Source: Candidatus Competibacteraceae bacterium
Lineage (GTDB): Bacteria; Pseudomonadota; Gammaproteobacteria; Competibacterales; Competibacteraceae
Length of the DNA: 64,000 bases
Assembly: GCA_003989085.1 (NCBI GenBank)
Contig: RXIV01000001.1
Span: 1 to 64,000 of the forward strand
Reading direction: 5' to 3'
Below are positions 27,111-37,334 of this stretch, one piece after another (position 1 is the stretch's first letter; each line of letters begins with the position of its first letter). Under the pieces are notes generated by a model that did not search any database, was not told the DNA's origin, and saw only the letters and a program-made list of their open reading frames with translations. The translations under genes and the position numbers were made by a program.

Positions 27111-27920
27111 TCAACTTTTAGTATCCATCGCCAGACGCATGGCGGCGATCATCGCGCCGACTTCCTGGCGCATCTGTTCCGGGGCATCCACCCATTCCGC
27201 CATTTTGCTGACCAGGGCGCTGCCGACCACTACTGCGTCAGCAACCTGGGCAATCGCAGCGGCGGTGGATGGATCCTTGATGCCGAAACCGACGCCCAGC
27301 GGTAAATGGGTCAGGGCGCGAATCTGCACCAGTTTGTTGGCGACTTCAGCAACATTGATGACTGCGGAGCCGGTTACGCCTTTTAACGAAACATAGTAGA
27401 GATAGCCGCGAGCCAGTGGGGCGGTTTGACCAATGCGCTCGGCGGAACTGGTTGGGGCCAGCAGAAAAATCGGATCAATGCCGGCGGCAATCAGCAGTTC
27501 GGCCAACTCGGCGGCTTCTTCCGGCGGTAAATCGACGGTCAGCACCCCATCCACCCCCACCTCACGGGCGCCGGCGACAAAGGCTTCATAGCCGAAACTT
27601 TCAATCGGGTTCAGATAACCCATCAACACCAGCGGCGTTTCGCTATCGGTCTGGCGAAATTCGCGCACCAACTCCAGCACCCCATGTAGCGACATCCCGT
27701 GGCGCAACGCCCGCTCACAGGCTTTCTGAATCACCGGACCGTCAGCCATCGGATCGGAAAAGGGAACGCCCAGTTCGATCAAATCTGCTCCGGCTTTCAC
27801 TAGGGTATGCAGCATGGGCACGGTCAGTTCCGGACGCGGATCACCGGCAGTAATGTACGGAATCAATGCCTTGCGGCCAGCGCTGCGCAAGTCTTCAAAA
27901 CGACGGGTAATACGGTTCAT
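27111..27920 (-). CDS. trpA: Tryptophan synthase alpha subunit
   Basis: TrpA cleaves indole-3-glycerol phosphate to indole and channels it to TrpB. The 269-residue TIM barrel shows the catalytic glutamate and aspartate in [19 protein letters not shown] (residues about 48-66) and the phosphate-binding GVGFGIKDP near residue 212. It follows trpB by 14 nt. Confidence 0.97.
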   Translation of the reverse strand: MNRITRRFEDLRSAGRKALIPYITAGDPRPELTVPMLHTLVKAGADLIELGVPFSDPMADGPVIQKACERALRHGMSLHGVLELVREFRQTDSETPLVLMGYLNPIESFGYEAFVAGAREVGVDGVLTVDLPPEEAAELAELLIAAGIDPIFLLAPTSSAERIGQTAPLARGYLYYVSLKGVTGSAVINVAEVANKLVQIRALTHLPLGVGFGIKDPSTAAAIAQVADAVVVGSALVSKMAEWVDAPEQMRQEVGAMIAAMRLAMDTKS

Positions 27921-27934
27921 TCGACGAAAACTCG

Positions 27935-29158
27935 TTAAAGTTGAATGCCTTCCAGCGTGGCGACGGTGTAAATATCCTTGTCACCACGCCCAGACAGGTT
28001 GACTATGATGCTTTGATCGCGGCGCAGGGTCGGAGCCAGTTGCGTGGCGTAAGCCAAGGCATGGCTGCTTTCCAGTGCTGGGATGATGCCCTCGGTGAGG
28101 GTCAGATCGTGAAAGCCCTGGATCGCTTGTTCATCGGTCACGGCGACATAATGCGCCCGGCCAATGTCTTTCAACCAGGCGTGTTCCGGGCCGACGCCGG
28201 GGTAATCCAGCCCGGCGGAGACCGAATGGGTTTCGGTAATCTGGCCGTTGGCGTCATTGAGCAAATAGGTGCGGTTGCCGTGTAGCACGCCGGGCCGACC
28301 CGCGCAGAGGGTGGCGGCATGATGGCCCGTTTCAATCCCCAGTCCAGCGGCTTCGACGCCGTAAATAGCGACTCCGGCATCGTTCAGAAAGGGGTGAAAC
28401 AGGCCAATTGCGTTGGAGCCGCCGCCGACGCAGGCCACCAGCGCATCCGGCAGGTGACCGTAATCGCTCAGCATCTGTTCACGCGCCTCACGGCCAATCA
28501 CCGCCTGAAATTCGCGCACCATCAGGGGGTAAGGGTGCGGGCCGGCCACGGTGCCGATCATGTAGAAGGTGTTATCGACATTGGCGACCCAGTCGCGCAG
28601 CGCCTCGTTCAAGGCGTCCTTGAGGGTGCGCGAGCCGGAAGTCACCGGTTGCACCGTCGCGCCGAGCAGCCGCATCCGGTAGACGTTCAGCGCCTGGCGT
28701 TGAATATCTTCCGCGCCCATGTACACCACGCATTCCATGCCGAGCCGGGCGGCGACCGTGGCGGAAGCGACGCCGTGCTGACCGGCCCCGGTTTCGGCGA
28801 TCAGGCGGGTCTTGCCCATTCGCTTCGCCAGCAGCGCCTGCCCGACCGTATTATTGATCTTGTGCGCCCCGGTATGGTTCAGATCTTCACGCTTGAGATA
28901 AATCTGCGCCCCGCCAAGCTTCCGGCTCCAGCGTTCCGCATGATAGAGCGGAGAGGGGCGACCGACATAGCGGGCTAGATCGAGGTCCAGTTCCGCCAGA
29001 AATTCGGGATCGCTGCGACAGGTTTTCCATGCCTCGTCCAGTTCGTGCAGCGCCTCCATCAGCGTTTCGGCGACGAACCGCCCGCCGTAGCGGCCAAAGT
29101 GACCGCGCTCATCAGGAAACCGGCTGAAATCGACCGGGTTACGCATTGCTTTCGCCAT
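27935..29158 (-). CDS. trpB: Tryptophan synthase beta subunit
   Basis: TrpB is the PLP enzyme that condenses indole and serine. The product has about 407 residues; ATG 29158 is favoured because AGAGG lies 6 nt upstream, but ATG 29161 and 29146 are possible. The PLP lysine is in HTGAHKINN near residue 91, and the glycine-rich phosphate loop [10 protein letters not shown] near 236. It overlaps trpF by about 20 nt, so translation is probably coupled. Confidence 0.97.
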   Translation of the reverse strand: MAKAMRNPVDFSRFPDERGHFGRYGGRFVAETLMEALHELDEAWKTCRSDPEFLAELDLDLARYVGRPSPLYHAERWSRKLGGAQIYLKREDLNHTGAHKINNTVGQALLAKRMGKTRLIAETGAGQHGVASATVAARLGMECVVYMGAEDIQRQALNVYRMRLLGATVQPVTSGSRTLKDALNEALRDWVANVDNTFYMIGTVAGPHPYPLMVREFQAVIGREAREQMLSDYGHLPDALVACVGGGSNAIGLFHPFLNDAGVAIYGVEAAGLGIETGHHAATLCAGRPGVLHGNRTYLLNDANGQITETHSVSAGLDYPGVGPEHAWLKDIGRAHYVAVTDEQAIQGFHDLTLTEGIIPALESSHALAYATQLAPTLRRDQSIIVNLSGRGDKDIYTVATLEGIQL

Positions 29159-29780
29159 CATGCACCTCTCGCAGGAATGCGCGGATCAGTTCACTGTTCT
29201 TGATGCCTTTTGCCGATTCAACGCCGCTGCTGACATCGACCGCCTCCGGGCGTACCTGCCGGATTGCCGCAGCGACATTGCCGGGATACAGCCCGCCCGC
29301 CAGGATCAGCGGCTTATGCCGTTCAGCGGGAATCCGCACCCAGTCGAAACCTTGCCCTGAACCGCCGGTTTGAGCGCCGCCGTGGCTGTCGAGCAGCAAA
29401 CCCGCTGCGGTCGCAAACCGGTGTTCATAATCGTACACTTCAGCCCCAGCCCCCATCGGCACGGCTTTGAGATACGGCCAGCCGAATGCAGCGCAGTAGT
29501 CGGGTTCTTCGTCGCCGTGAAACTGCAACAGCGCCAACGGAACCACATCCAGAATAGCCCGCACCGTAGCGGGTTCCGCGTTCACGAACAGCCCGACCGT
29601 GGTGATGAACGGCGGTAAGGCCATGACAATCTGTCGTGCCTGTTCCGGGTTCACGAACCGGGGACTGGGCGGATAAAACACCAGTCCAATCGCATCGGCG
29701 CCCCATCGCGCTGCGATTACGCCGTCTTCAATACGGGTAATGCCGCAAATTTTGACGCGGGTGCGAGGAGGCGGAGTCAT
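29139..29780 (-). CDS. trpF: Phosphoribosylanthranilate isomerase
   Basis: TrpF isomerises phosphoribosylanthranilate in tryptophan synthesis. ATG 29780 gives 213 residues beginning [16 protein letters not shown], with the catalytic cysteine in the KICGI motif and the [12 protein letters not shown] strand near residue 37. Extension to 29840 adds sequence not expected in TrpF. It is the first gene of trpF-trpB-trpA-accD; trpC, trpD and trpE are elsewhere. Monofunctional TrpF is typical of Pseudomonas-like lineages. Confidence 0.95.
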   Translation of the reverse strand: MTPPPRTRVKICGITRIEDGVIAARWGADAIGLVFYPPSPRFVNPEQARQIVMALPPFITTVGLFVNAEPATVRAILDVVPLALLQFHGDEEPDYCAAFGWPYLKAVPMGAGAEVYDYEHRFATAAGLLLDSHGGAQTGGSGQGFDWVRIPAERHKPLILAGGLYPGNVAAAIRQVRPEAVDVSSGVESAKGIKNSELIRAFLREVHDGESNA

Positions 29781-29927
29781 GGGATTGAGCGTGAAGAGGG
29801 CGGGACTATCGGGAAAGGCGAAGCCTATCAGAAATCCCACGACTTGGTAGCTGGGTTACCCAGCGCAACCGGTTCCGGCGTTCTTTTGGCGCTAAGCTGG
29901 GATAAAAAATTGTGAGAGATTTCCACC

Positions 29928-30365
29928 ATGACTGCCATTATCGCTTTGTTAAGCCAGAATGCGACACACCAATCTATCCAACACGGCCAAAGCTACTTTA
30001 GAGATGGCGCAGTGGGCCAATTGGTTCGGCGCGGCGATGAACTGGAAGCAGACGTTGAAGGCGCCGAGCTTGATCCGTATCGAGTTTAGGTGCTGCTCGA
30101 AGGTGAAGAAATAATCGATGCTGGCTGTACTTGCCCCTACCACTATGGGGGATGGTGCAAACACATCGTCGCTGTACTGCTGGCTTATGAACAACATCCA
30201 GACCAAGTACAGATGCGTCCGCCACTGGCGGAACAACTCGCCGTGTTGGATCGGGCGCCATTGCAAGCCCTGCTGCTGGAATTGGCCCACCAAGCGCCCC
30301 GCCTGAATGAAATGATCGAAGCCGCCCTGCCTTTAGATCTGGACACTGTACAAAGACGCGAGTAG
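29928..30365 (+). pseudogene. SWIM zinc-finger domain protein interrupted by an in-frame TAG
   Basis: ATG 29928 opens a frame that is stopped by TAG at 30087-30089 (codon 54) but continues in exactly the same frame to TAG at 30365. Before the stop is a 53-residue segment (MTAIIALLSQNATHQ and onwards); after it comes a SWIM finger CTCPYHYGGWCKHIVAV with the CxC...CxH zinc ligands, then a helical segment. SWIM domains bind DNA or proteins in helicases and MuDR/SWI2 proteins. Here the gene is either a decayed remnant of a longer SWIM protein or a two-part expression product. The downstream half could start at GTG 30090. Confidence 0.72.
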
Positions 30366-30513
30366 CCCGGATGCAGGGCGTCAGGCTGGAATCTGGAGAT
30401 TTCCCCCATTTTTCCCTGTTTTTCCGATGTTTCGTAGCGCCGAAACGGTTATAAAACCGCTATGCTGTGCGCCGGTCTGCTTCCATGCTCAACCCTGCTT
30501 CAGGATTTATCCC

Positions 30514-31725
30514 ATGAATTCCCTCCCTGTTACCCGCGAGCTGTTTGACGCCTTCATGGTCCCCAATTACGCCCCCGCAGCCATTATTCCCGTGCGCGGC
30601 GAAGGTTCCCGACTGTGGGATCAGGAGGGGCGCGAGTACATTGACTTTGCCGGCGGCATCGCCGTAACGGGACTCGGCCACGCGCATCCCCGGTTGGTGG
30701 CGGCGCTGACCGAACAGGCGCAAAAACTTTGGCATGTCAGTAATGTGTTGACTAATGAGCCGGCGCTCACGCTGGCTCGTCGGTTGTGCGAATTGACTTT
30801 TGCCGAGCGGGTGTTTTTCGCTAATTCCGGGGCCGAGGCCAATGAGGCTGCGCTCAAGCTGGCCCGCAAGTATTCCGCCGATCACTTTGCTCCAGACAAG
30901 CGCGAGATCATCGCCTTCACTCCGTCGTTTCATGGCCGTACTTTGTTTACCGTTACTGTCGGCGGCCAGCCTAAATACACCGAGGGCTTTGAACCGCTGC
31001 CGCCGGGCATCCGCCATACGCCATTCAACGACCTGGCCGCTTTCGCCGAGATGATTTCCGAGCGCACTTGTGCGGTGATCGTGGAACCGATACTGGGTGA
31101 AAGTGGCGTCATCAGCGCGACCCCGGAGTTTTTGCAGGGGGTCCGCGAACTCTGTAGCCGGCATCAGGCGTTGCTGATTTTCGACGAAGTGCAATCCGGT
31201 AATGGCCGCACTGGCGATCTCTACGCTTACATGGCGTATGGCGTTACTCCGGACATTCTCACCACGGCCAAGGGTCTCGGTGGTGGCTTCCCGATCAGCG
31301 CCATGCTAACCACCGCCGCCATCGCCGCCAGTCTGAATGTTGGCAGTCACGGCACGACCTACGGCGGCAATCCGCTCGGCTGCGCGGTGGCGAATGCGGC
31401 GCTGGAGATTTTCAGTAATCCTGAAGTGCTGGCCGGAGTCCGGCGCAAGCATGAGGTGTTCATGACCGGGTTAAGCCGGATCAACCAGCGATTTGGGGTG
31501 TTCCGCGAATTGCGCGGGATGGGTCTGTTGCTGGGTGGCGAACTAGCGGAGGCCTGGCGGGGCCGCAGTCGCGACTTCATCAAAGCCGCTCTGGATGAAG
31601 GGCTGTTGATCCTGGTGGCGGGACCAGATGTGATCCGGTTAGCCCCGGCGCTGATTATTCCTGACGAATTGATTGCGGAAGGTCTAAACCGTTTGGAACG
31701 GGCCATTGCCCGATTGCTCTCCTAA
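30514..31725 (+). CDS. argD: Acetylornithine/succinylornithine-type aminotransferase
   Basis: From ATG 30514 the protein has 403 residues and the class III aminotransferase layout, with [15 protein letters not shown] near residue 105, the aspartate region [14 protein letters not shown] near 222 and PLP lysine in TTAKGLGGG near 251. It converts N-acetylglutamate semialdehyde and glutamate to N-acetylornithine (arginine synthesis), and may also act on succinylornithine. It is followed by a small zinc-ribbon gene. The exact substrate among ArgD, AstC and GabT-like proteins rests on overall similarity. Confidence 0.9.
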   Translation: MNSLPVTRELFDAFMVPNYAPAAIIPVRGEGSRLWDQEGREYIDFAGGIAVTGLGHAHPRLVAALTEQAQKLWHVSNVLTNEPALTLARRLCELTFAERVFFANSGAEANEAALKLARKYSADHFAPDKREIIAFTPSFHGRTLFTVTVGGQPKYTEGFEPLPPGIRHTPFNDLAAFAEMISERTCAVIVEPILGESGVISATPEFLQGVRELCSRHQALLIFDEVQSGNGRTGDLYAYMAYGVTPDILTTAKGLGGGFPISAMLTTAAIAASLNVGSHGTTYGGNPLGCAVANAALEIFSNPEVLAGVRRKHEVFMTGLSRINQRFGVFRELRGMGLLLGGELAEAWRGRSRDFIKAALDEGLLILVAGPDVIRLAPALIIPDELIAEGLNRLERAIARLLS

Positions 31726-31762
31726 AACGCATGCCTGCCGCCCTGTTGGCGAGGAACTGGTT

Positions 31763-31918
31763 ATGCAACGCGATAAAGCTGAACCGGTGCAGGTCCAATG
31801 CCCGCGCTGCCGCCATACCGAGATTATCTACATTCCCATTGAGAACATGCCGCACTGTCCTGAATGCGGGGCTGAGATGGTGATCCGGGAACTGTTGGAC
31901 GAAGGCAAGTCCACCTGA
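31763..31918 (+). CDS. 51-residue zinc-ribbon microprotein
   Basis: ATG 31763 is preceded by GAGGA and gives 51 residues. Two CxxC pairs (CPRC at residues 13-16, CPEC at 32-35) predict a zinc ribbon, with an acidic tail. It is 37 nt downstream of argD and is probably co-transcribed. I do not recognise a named family; the layout is like rubredoxin-type or FmdB-like regulatory ribbons, but lacks their other features. Confidence 0.72.
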   Translation: MQRDKAEPVQVQCPRCRHTEIIYIPIENMPHCPECGAEMVIRELLDEGKST

Positions 31919-31936
31919 GCGCCCGGCCTGTTCAAG

Positions 31937-31964
31937 ACCTGAATTTGTAATATGCTTTTCAGGT
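31937..31964. promoter_or_regulatory. Inverted repeat upstream of amino acid ABC operon
   Basis: ACCTGAA (31937-31943) and TTCAGGT (31958-31964) form a perfect 7-bp inverted repeat with a 14-nt spacer containing TAATAT, a possible -10. It is 83 nt upstream of the ABC binding-protein start. It may be an operator or a weak terminator for the zinc-ribbon gene; low confidence because spacing and strength cannot be tested here. Confidence 0.25.
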
Positions 31965-32046
31965 GCGCTCCGGTTGTCGATGGATGATCGGAGCATCGTT
32001 TTAACGGTTGTTCCCTTATTACATTTCCCCACCGGAGCATTCCCGC

Positions 32047-32847
32047 ATGAAAAATCGTCTGGTTGCACTGGCCGCCCTTGCCGTGTTCGGTAGTCTGAGC
32101 TTATCGCCCGCCTGGGCCGGAAAACTGGAGCAAATCAAACAGGACGGCCTGCGAGTCTGTCTGGAGCCGGCTTATATGCCATTCGAGATCACTGACAAGC
32201 GCGGCGAAATCATCGGTTTCGATCCTGATTTGGCCGCATTGATGGCCAAAGATCTGGGCGCGGCCAAGCTGGAACTGGTCAGCACGGCCTGGGACGGCAT
32301 CATCCCGGCGCTGATTACTAACAAGTGCGACATCATCATGAGCGGCATGACCATCACCGACGAGCGCAAGCAGAAGGTCGATTTTTCCGAACCGTATATG
32401 CTGGTCGGCCAGACCATCCTGCTGCGCAAGGATTTGGCTGGCAAGGTCAAGTCTTACAAAGATCTTAACAAGCCGGACTACAAGGTCGCCTCCAAGCTCG
32501 GCACCACCGGCGAAATCGCCGCCAAGAAGTACATCCCCAAAGCCAAATACTTTTCCTACGAAACTGAAGCGGAAGGCGTAATGGAAGTAGTCAATGGCAA
32601 GGTGGACGCTTTCGTTTACGACGCGCCCTATAACCTGGTCGCCAATGTCCAGCGCGGCGAGGGCAAGCTGGTGTTTCTGGATAAGCCCTTCACCAATGAA
32701 CCGATTGGCTGGGCGGTCGCCCAGGGCGATCCGGCCTTCCTAAAAGCGGTCAACGCCTTTCTGGTCAAGATCAAGAAAGACGGCAGCCACGAGAAGCTCC
32801 AGCAGAAGTGGTTTAAAAATACCGGCTGGCTAAAAGACGTGCAGTAG
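32047..32847 (+). CDS. Polar amino acid ABC transporter substrate-binding protein
   Basis: The 266-residue precursor has a signal peptide (MKNRLVALAALAVFGSLSLS, cleavage likely after AWA at about residue 25). The mature part has the family 3 solute-binding signature GFDPDLAALMAKDLG and the ligand-loop IMSGMTITDERKQKVDFSEP. It delivers an amino acid, type not determinable from sequence, to the permease encoded 3 nt downstream. The three genes form an operon. Confidence 0.93.
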   Translation: MKNRLVALAALAVFGSLSLSPAWAGKLEQIKQDGLRVCLEPAYMPFEITDKRGEIIGFDPDLAALMAKDLGAAKLELVSTAWDGIIPALITNKCDIIMSGMTITDERKQKVDFSEPYMLVGQTILLRKDLAGKVKSYKDLNKPDYKVASKLGTTGEIAAKKYIPKAKYFSYETEAEGVMEVVNGKVDAFVYDAPYNLVANVQRGEGKLVFLDKPFTNEPIGWAVAQGDPAFLKAVNAFLVKIKKDGSHEKLQQKWFKNTGWLKDVQ

Positions 32848-32849
32848 CC

Positions 32850-33818
32850 GTGCCTGCCAAGCGACGCGCCGCCCAGTGGCCCTGGCTGGGTCTGCTGGTG
32901 CTAATTCTGGTTGGGCTCGCTGCCGGCCTGTGGTTCGCCACCCAGCGCATTCACTATGAATGGCACTGGGCGCGGGTGCCGCAATACTTCGCTTATCACG
33001 ACGAAGAATTGCAGATCGCGCCGGTCGCCGGAGTCGTTCTGCGCATCAACCCAACCGGCGCGGACAGCCGGATCGAGATTCAACCGGAAGGCGGTGGGCA
33101 GCCGGTCACAGTCACGGTTGAAACCGAGACCCTCAAGGTCAAAGCCGGCGAGTCGGTAGCGGAGGATGCGGATCTCGGGGCGGTACGCTCGTGGAAGATT
33201 GGCCCGCTGACCTGGGGGTTGTGGGTCACTATCTGGATTTCCTTCGTCTCCGGCCTGATCGGTATGGTCATTGGCCTGATTACCGGATTGTGTCGGCTGT
33301 CGCCTAATCCCACTCTGCGCTGGCTGGCGATCCTTTATATCGAGCTGATTCGCGGCACCCCGCTGCTGGTGCAAATTTTCATCTTCTACTTTTTCATCGG
33401 CACCGTGCTGAATCTGGATCGGACCGTGGCCGGGATCGGAGCGCTGGCGCTGTTTGTCGGCGCTTATGTCGCTGAAATCATCCGTGCCGGCATCCAGTCC
33501 ATTCCCCGAGGCCAGAGCGAAGCAGCCCGGTCGCTAGGGATGAGCGCAACTGAAACGATGATCTACATCGTGCTGCCGCAAGCCTTTAAACGGGTGCTGC
33601 CGCCGCTGGCCGGGCAATTTATCAGCCTGATCAAGGATTCGTCGCTGGTGTCGGTCATCGCCATTACTGACCTGACCAAGAGTGGGCGGGAGATTATTAC
33701 CTCCAGTTTCGCCACTTTTGAAATCTGGTTCACAGTGGCGCTGCTGTATCTGGTGGTGACTTCGGTGCTATCGCAAGTATTGTTCTGGCTGGAACGGAGG
33801 TTTGCCCGCAGTGATTAA
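32850..33818 (+). CDS. Polar amino acid ABC transporter permease with long N-terminal extracytoplasmic insert
   Basis: GTG 32850 starts a 322-residue protein. The first helix (residues about 10-32) is followed by an approximately 80-residue periplasmic-like segment rich in beta-type sequence, before the permease domain starts near residue 115. The permease has the conserved EAA-loop region [20 protein letters not shown] near residue 225 and ends near the ATPase gene start (8-nt overlap). An N-terminal insert of this sort occurs in some Pseudomonas-type amino acid permeases. Confidence 0.9.
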   Translation: MPAKRRAAQWPWLGLLVLILVGLAAGLWFATQRIHYEWHWARVPQYFAYHDEELQIAPVAGVVLRINPTGADSRIEIQPEGGGQPVTVTVETETLKVKAGESVAEDADLGAVRSWKIGPLTWGLWVTIWISFVSGLIGMVIGLITGLCRLSPNPTLRWLAILYIELIRGTPLLVQIFIFYFFIGTVLNLDRTVAGIGALALFVGAYVAEIIRAGIQSIPRGQSEAARSLGMSATETMIYIVLPQAFKRVLPPLAGQFISLIKDSSLVSVIAITDLTKSGREIITSSFATFEIWFTVALLYLVVTSVLSQVLFWLERRFARSD

Positions 33819-34548
33819 GGTCAACAAACTGTTCAAGATTTTTGAGGGGCGCAACGGCCAGGCAGTGCGAGCGGTGGATGACGTGTCCACCCAGATCGCT
33901 AAAGGTGAGGTGGTGGTGATCATCGGCCCGTCCGGATCTGGCAAGTCTACTTTCCTTCGCTGTCTCAACGGTCTGGAGGCGTTTGACGATGGTCAGGTGG
34001 TGATCGACGGGATTGACCTGACCGCCAGCAAAACCAATCTGAACGCAATCCGCCGGGAAGTCGGGATGGTGTTCCAGCACTTTAACCTGTTCCCACATAA
34101 GACCGTGCTGGAAAACCTGACCTTGGCGCAACAGGTGGTGCGGAAACGCAAGGCTGCCGAAGCCGAGGACAAGGCGATGAAATTGCTGACCAAGGTCGGC
34201 ATCGCCGAGAAGGCCCACGAGTACCCGTCGCGGTTGTCGGGCGGTCAGCAGCAGCGGGTCGCGATTGCCCGCGCCTTGGCGATGGATCCCAAAGTGATGT
34301 TGTTTGACGAACCGACCAGCGCCCTGGACCCGGAAATGGTCGGCGAGGTGCTGGACGTGATGAAGCAGTTAGCCAAGGAGGGTATGACGATGGCGGTCGT
34401 AACCCATGAAATGGGTTTTGCCCGCGAGGTCGCCCACCGGGTGTTGTTCATGGATTTCGGGCGGATTCTCGAAGACGCCCCGCCGACGGAATTTTTCACC
34501 GCGCCCAAAGAGCCACGGGCGCAAACCTTTTTGAAGCAGGTTTTATGA
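33811..34548 (+). CDS. Polar amino acid ABC transporter ATP-binding protein
   Basis: GTG 33811 is chosen because GGAGG at 33796-33800 is 10 nt upstream; the in-frame TTG 33802 is too close to it. The 245-residue ATPase has the Walker A motif GPSGSGKST near residue 40, Q-loop in [11 protein letters not shown], signature LSGGQQQR near 142, Walker [11 protein letters not shown] near 164 and the H-loop AVVTHEMG. It energises the permease. The stop overlaps the MFS gene start (ATGA). Confidence 0.95.
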   Translation: MIKVNKLFKIFEGRNGQAVRAVDDVSTQIAKGEVVVIIGPSGSGKSTFLRCLNGLEAFDDGQVVIDGIDLTASKTNLNAIRREVGMVFQHFNLFPHKTVLENLTLAQQVVRKRKAAEAEDKAMKLLTKVGIAEKAHEYPSRLSGGQQQRVAIARALAMDPKVMLFDEPTSALDPEMVGEVLDVMKQLAKEGMTMAVVTHEMGFAREVAHRVLFMDFGRILEDAPPTEFFTAPKEPRAQTFLKQVL

Positions 34549-35927
34549 AAACCGCCGGTTTGACGCCGGACCGAATGACCTCCAGCGAGCGGCAAGCGGC
34601 ATTCTGGCTGGCCGGGGTCTTTTCGCTGCGGATGCTGGGTCTGTTCATGATTCTACCGGTGTTCGCCCTGTATGCCGAACATTTGCGCGGCGATACCCCG
34701 GCGCTGGCCGGGCTGGCGATTGGCATCTATGGCTTCAGTCAGGCGTTGTTTCAGATTCCCTTCGGCTTTCTGTCGGATCGCTATGGCCGCAAGCGGATGA
34801 TCTATGCCGGTTTGCTGATTTTCGCGCTGGGTAGCGTGGTGGCGGCGCTGGCGGATTCGATTTATGGGGTGATTCTCGGTCGTGCCTTGCAGGGCGGCGG
34901 CGCGGTGTCGGCGGCGGTGATGGCGCTGGCGGCTGACCTGACCCGCGAGGAGCACCGGCTCAAGGTCATGGCGACTATCGGCATCACCATCGGCGTCTCG
35001 TTTGCCCTCTCAATGATCCTCGGCCCGCTGCTGAACGGCTGGATCGGGGTGCCGGGCATCTTCTGGCTGACCGGATTGCTGGCCCTGTTCGGCATGGTGG
35101 TAGTGCGCTTTCGGGTTCCCGATCCGGTGGTGAGTCGGATTCATCGCGACGCTGAGCCGGTCGCTGCCCAATTCGGGCGGGTGCTGCACGATGGGCAGTT
35201 GCTGCGGCTCAACTTCGGTATTTTTACCCTGCACCTGTTGTTGACCGCTACTTTTGTCGCTGTACCGTTGGCTTTGCGCGACGCTGGTTTGCCTAGTGAT
35301 CGGCATTGGCAAGTCTATCTGGCCGCTTTGTTGTTCTCGATGGCGGCGATGGTGCCTTTCATCATCCTCGCGGAAAAGCGCCGGCAACTGAAAGCGGTGT
35401 TGCTGGGCGCAGTCCTGACCTTGGCGCTGACTGAGTTCGGGTTGTTGGTCTGGCATGATTCGGTGCTGGAAACGACCTTGTTACTGCTGATTTTCTTTAC
35501 CGCTTTCAATCTGCTGGAAGCGATGTTGCCCTCATTGATCGCCAAGATGGCCCCACCCGATGCCAAAGGAACCGCGATGGGCGTTTATTCCAGCAGCCAG
35601 TTTTTAGGTGCATTCGTCGGCGGCGCGTTAGGCGGCTGGTTGCGCGGGTTATTCGGCCTGCCGGGGGTATTCACTTTGGCAATGCTGGCGGCGCTGGTCT
35701 GGCTGGTCGTGGCGCTGACCATGAAAAGTCCCCGTTATCTGCACAGCTACTTGCTGAATGTGGGCGTGGTCAGCGAGGACGAGGCCCGGTCGCTGACCCA
35801 GCGGCTGAGCGAAGCGCCGGGCGTGGCGGAGGCGGTGGTGATCGCCGCTGAGGGCGTGGCCTATCTCAAGGTGGATCGGCAGATTCTGGATGAGGCGGCG
35901 TTACAGCACATTGCCGCACCGGCATGA
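34545..35927 (+). CDS. MFS transporter of the YajR type with C-terminal ferredoxin-like domain
   Basis: The 460-residue protein has 12 predicted membrane helices with the MFS signatures [12 protein letters not shown] near residue 73 and [20 protein letters not shown] near 110. The sequence aligns along its length with E. coli YajR, including a C-terminal cytoplasmic domain (residues about 395-460) that resembles the small YAM module. Substrate unknown; it is coupled by a 4-nt overlap to the amino acid ABC ATPase, so amino acid or drug export is a guess. Confidence 0.9.
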   Translation: MKTAGLTPDRMTSSERQAAFWLAGVFSLRMLGLFMILPVFALYAEHLRGDTPALAGLAIGIYGFSQALFQIPFGFLSDRYGRKRMIYAGLLIFALGSVVAALADSIYGVILGRALQGGGAVSAAVMALAADLTREEHRLKVMATIGITIGVSFALSMILGPLLNGWIGVPGIFWLTGLLALFGMVVVRFRVPDPVVSRIHRDAEPVAAQFGRVLHDGQLLRLNFGIFTLHLLLTATFVAVPLALRDAGLPSDRHWQVYLAALLFSMAAMVPFIILAEKRRQLKAVLLGAVLTLALTEFGLLVWHDSVLETTLLLLIFFTAFNLLEAMLPSLIAKMAPPDAKGTAMGVYSSSQFLGAFVGGALGGWLRGLFGLPGVFTLAMLAALVWLVVALTMKSPRYLHSYLLNVGVVSEDEARSLTQRLSEAPGVAEAVVIAAEGVAYLKVDRQILDEAALQHIAAPA

Positions 35928-36199
35928 TGGAAACTCGTCACTCGCAAGCCGGCCAGCGGGAGGCGGTTGCGCTTATTTACTGCGGAACTGTGGATGTTTT
36001 AGGCGTGTCCTTCGAGCAGGCAGTGCCTCGTAAGGTGAAGCATTTTCTGCCGGGTTTAGGGAGTGTTTTATGGGGCTAGGTGATGTAGATTCAACCAGTT
36101 AGATGATAACCTGATGAAAAGTGCCTTTTAGCAGTGTGTTTGAAGGTGCCTTTTAGTGAGTCTACTCAACAGTGAGGCTGTTTAGATTTTGGTGATATA
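35928..36199. other. Intergenic segment at the left edge of an AT-rich island
   Basis: No gene can be supported here. GC content drops sharply about 36070. A direct repeat GTGCCTTTTAG occurs at 36121-36131 and 36145-36155. A TATAAT-like box overlaps the start codon of the HNH gene. No recognisable tRNA or integrase is present, so the left boundary of the island is not an obvious attachment site. Confidence 0.6.
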
Positions 36200-37102
36200 A
36201 TGCAAATTATAGATAGAAATAATTTTCTTGTCGCTAAAAAGTGCATCGACGCGCTTTTCAAGTATTTGGGTTACAAAAATGAGATTATCGAGTTTCTATC
36301 AAGAAAAATTGAGTATGCAAACAACCTAAACGGCGACAATTGGAATTTGAATTTGGATTTAAATGGGAGGTTTCTTCGCTTTAACCTAGGGCAAGTATAC
36401 TGTATACAAATCACCAGCTTAGAATGCTTGATTTTATGTATGAGGGACTCTCTTCCATTGGAATTAAGCAAATCAGGTGACATAGAATTTCGCGGATACA
36501 ATAAAAAATTAATTGTGCAATCATCTGATATTAGCAGCGTTCCAGATTGCTTAGTAAAAGTACCTAATTCAATAGGATGCGTGATTAAGAAAAGATTTGA
36601 TGAATTACTTCCAGCGCTAGAAAAAAGTAACATGCAATTTATTGAGTATGCGATAAGAAACACAAATATCCTGCCTCAAATGAAGTGTACTCATTCCGTT
36701 GGTGCCATTGATTTCATTTCTGTTTTCCTAGAAAGGGATCTACCTAATCCAAACTTTGTGTTTAGTGCTCAAAAAAATGAAAACATTGTATTAAGAAATC
36801 TGAAAAAAATTTCAGAATCAGAACTAAAAGAATTGGCATTATCAAAAACTGATTTGCCATGTAAAGGACATACCAAGATAACAATGTTTATACGCAGCTC
36901 GTATGTTGTAGAATTATCCAAACGATTAGCCAATGGTATTTGTCAAGATTGTGGTCAGTTTGCTCCATTTGTTAGTAAAATTACTAATGAGCCTTATTTA
37001 GAGATTCATCATATTTGCCCGCTATCGGAAGGCGGGAAGGACACAATTGAAAATGTGGTCGCCTTATGTCCTAACTGTCATAGAAAGCGGCATTATGGAT
37101 AG
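36200..37102 (+). CDS. HNH endonuclease, McrA-like C-terminal domain, unknown N-terminus
   Basis: This 300-residue ORF is AT-rich and starts at ATG 36200 with only a weak ribosome site. The last 50 residues are a clear HNH nuclease: zinc CxxC (CQDC near residue 249), HH metal site in LEIHHICPLSEGG near 271, N in IENVVALCPNCH with the second zinc pair near 288. This arrangement is like the restriction nucleases of the McrA/ScoMcrA type. The N-terminal 240 residues match no family I recognise and may be a target-recognition domain. No methyltransferase is adjacent, so a solitary modification-dependent or homing-like nuclease is inferred. Composition suggests horizontal transfer. Confidence 0.8.
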   Translation: MQIIDRNNFLVAKKCIDALFKYLGYKNEIIEFLSRKIEYANNLNGDNWNLNLDLNGRFLRFNLGQVYCIQITSLECLILCMRDSLPLELSKSGDIEFRGYNKKLIVQSSDISSVPDCLVKVPNSIGCVIKKRFDELLPALEKSNMQFIEYAIRNTNILPQMKCTHSVGAIDFISVFLERDLPNPNFVFSAQKNENIVLRNLKKISESELKELALSKTDLPCKGHTKITMFIRSSYVVELSKRLANGICQDCGQFAPFVSKITNEPYLEIHHICPLSEGGKDTIENVVALCPNCHRKRHYG

Positions 37103-37211
37103 CCTGTATTGTCCCCCTAACATGGTGCTGTGCAGGAGACCGCGCTTGACTACGATTGGTAATCAACGTGAATTGATGGCATGGCTCCAGTGATTACCAA
37201 AGAGGCGCTCA

Positions 37212-37330
37212 ATGAAATTTGAATGGAATTCAAAAAAGCGCATCAAATATTAAAAAACACGGTATTGCTTTCGATGAAGCGAAAGCTGCCTTTAATGACT
37301 CACTCGCCTATAATTTTTGATGACGAATAG
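37212..37330 (+). pseudogene. Decayed BrnT-family toxin fragment
   Basis: ATG 37212 starts MKFEWNSKK, the usual BrnT (DUF497) beginning; after a +1 shift near 37239 the frame reads ASNIKKHGIAFDEAKAAFND, matching BrnT positions 10-30, then a second shift near 37310. The fragment ends where an IS630-family element begins, so it was either cut by insertion or had decayed earlier. BrnT is a ribonuclease toxin normally paired with BrnA; no BrnA is visible. Confidence 0.65.
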
Positions 37331-37334
37331 AGTT

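Noticed and set aside
32008..32046. Upstream start of the amino acid binding protein
   Set aside because: ATG 32047 places the signal peptide at the N-terminus; the extension would not.
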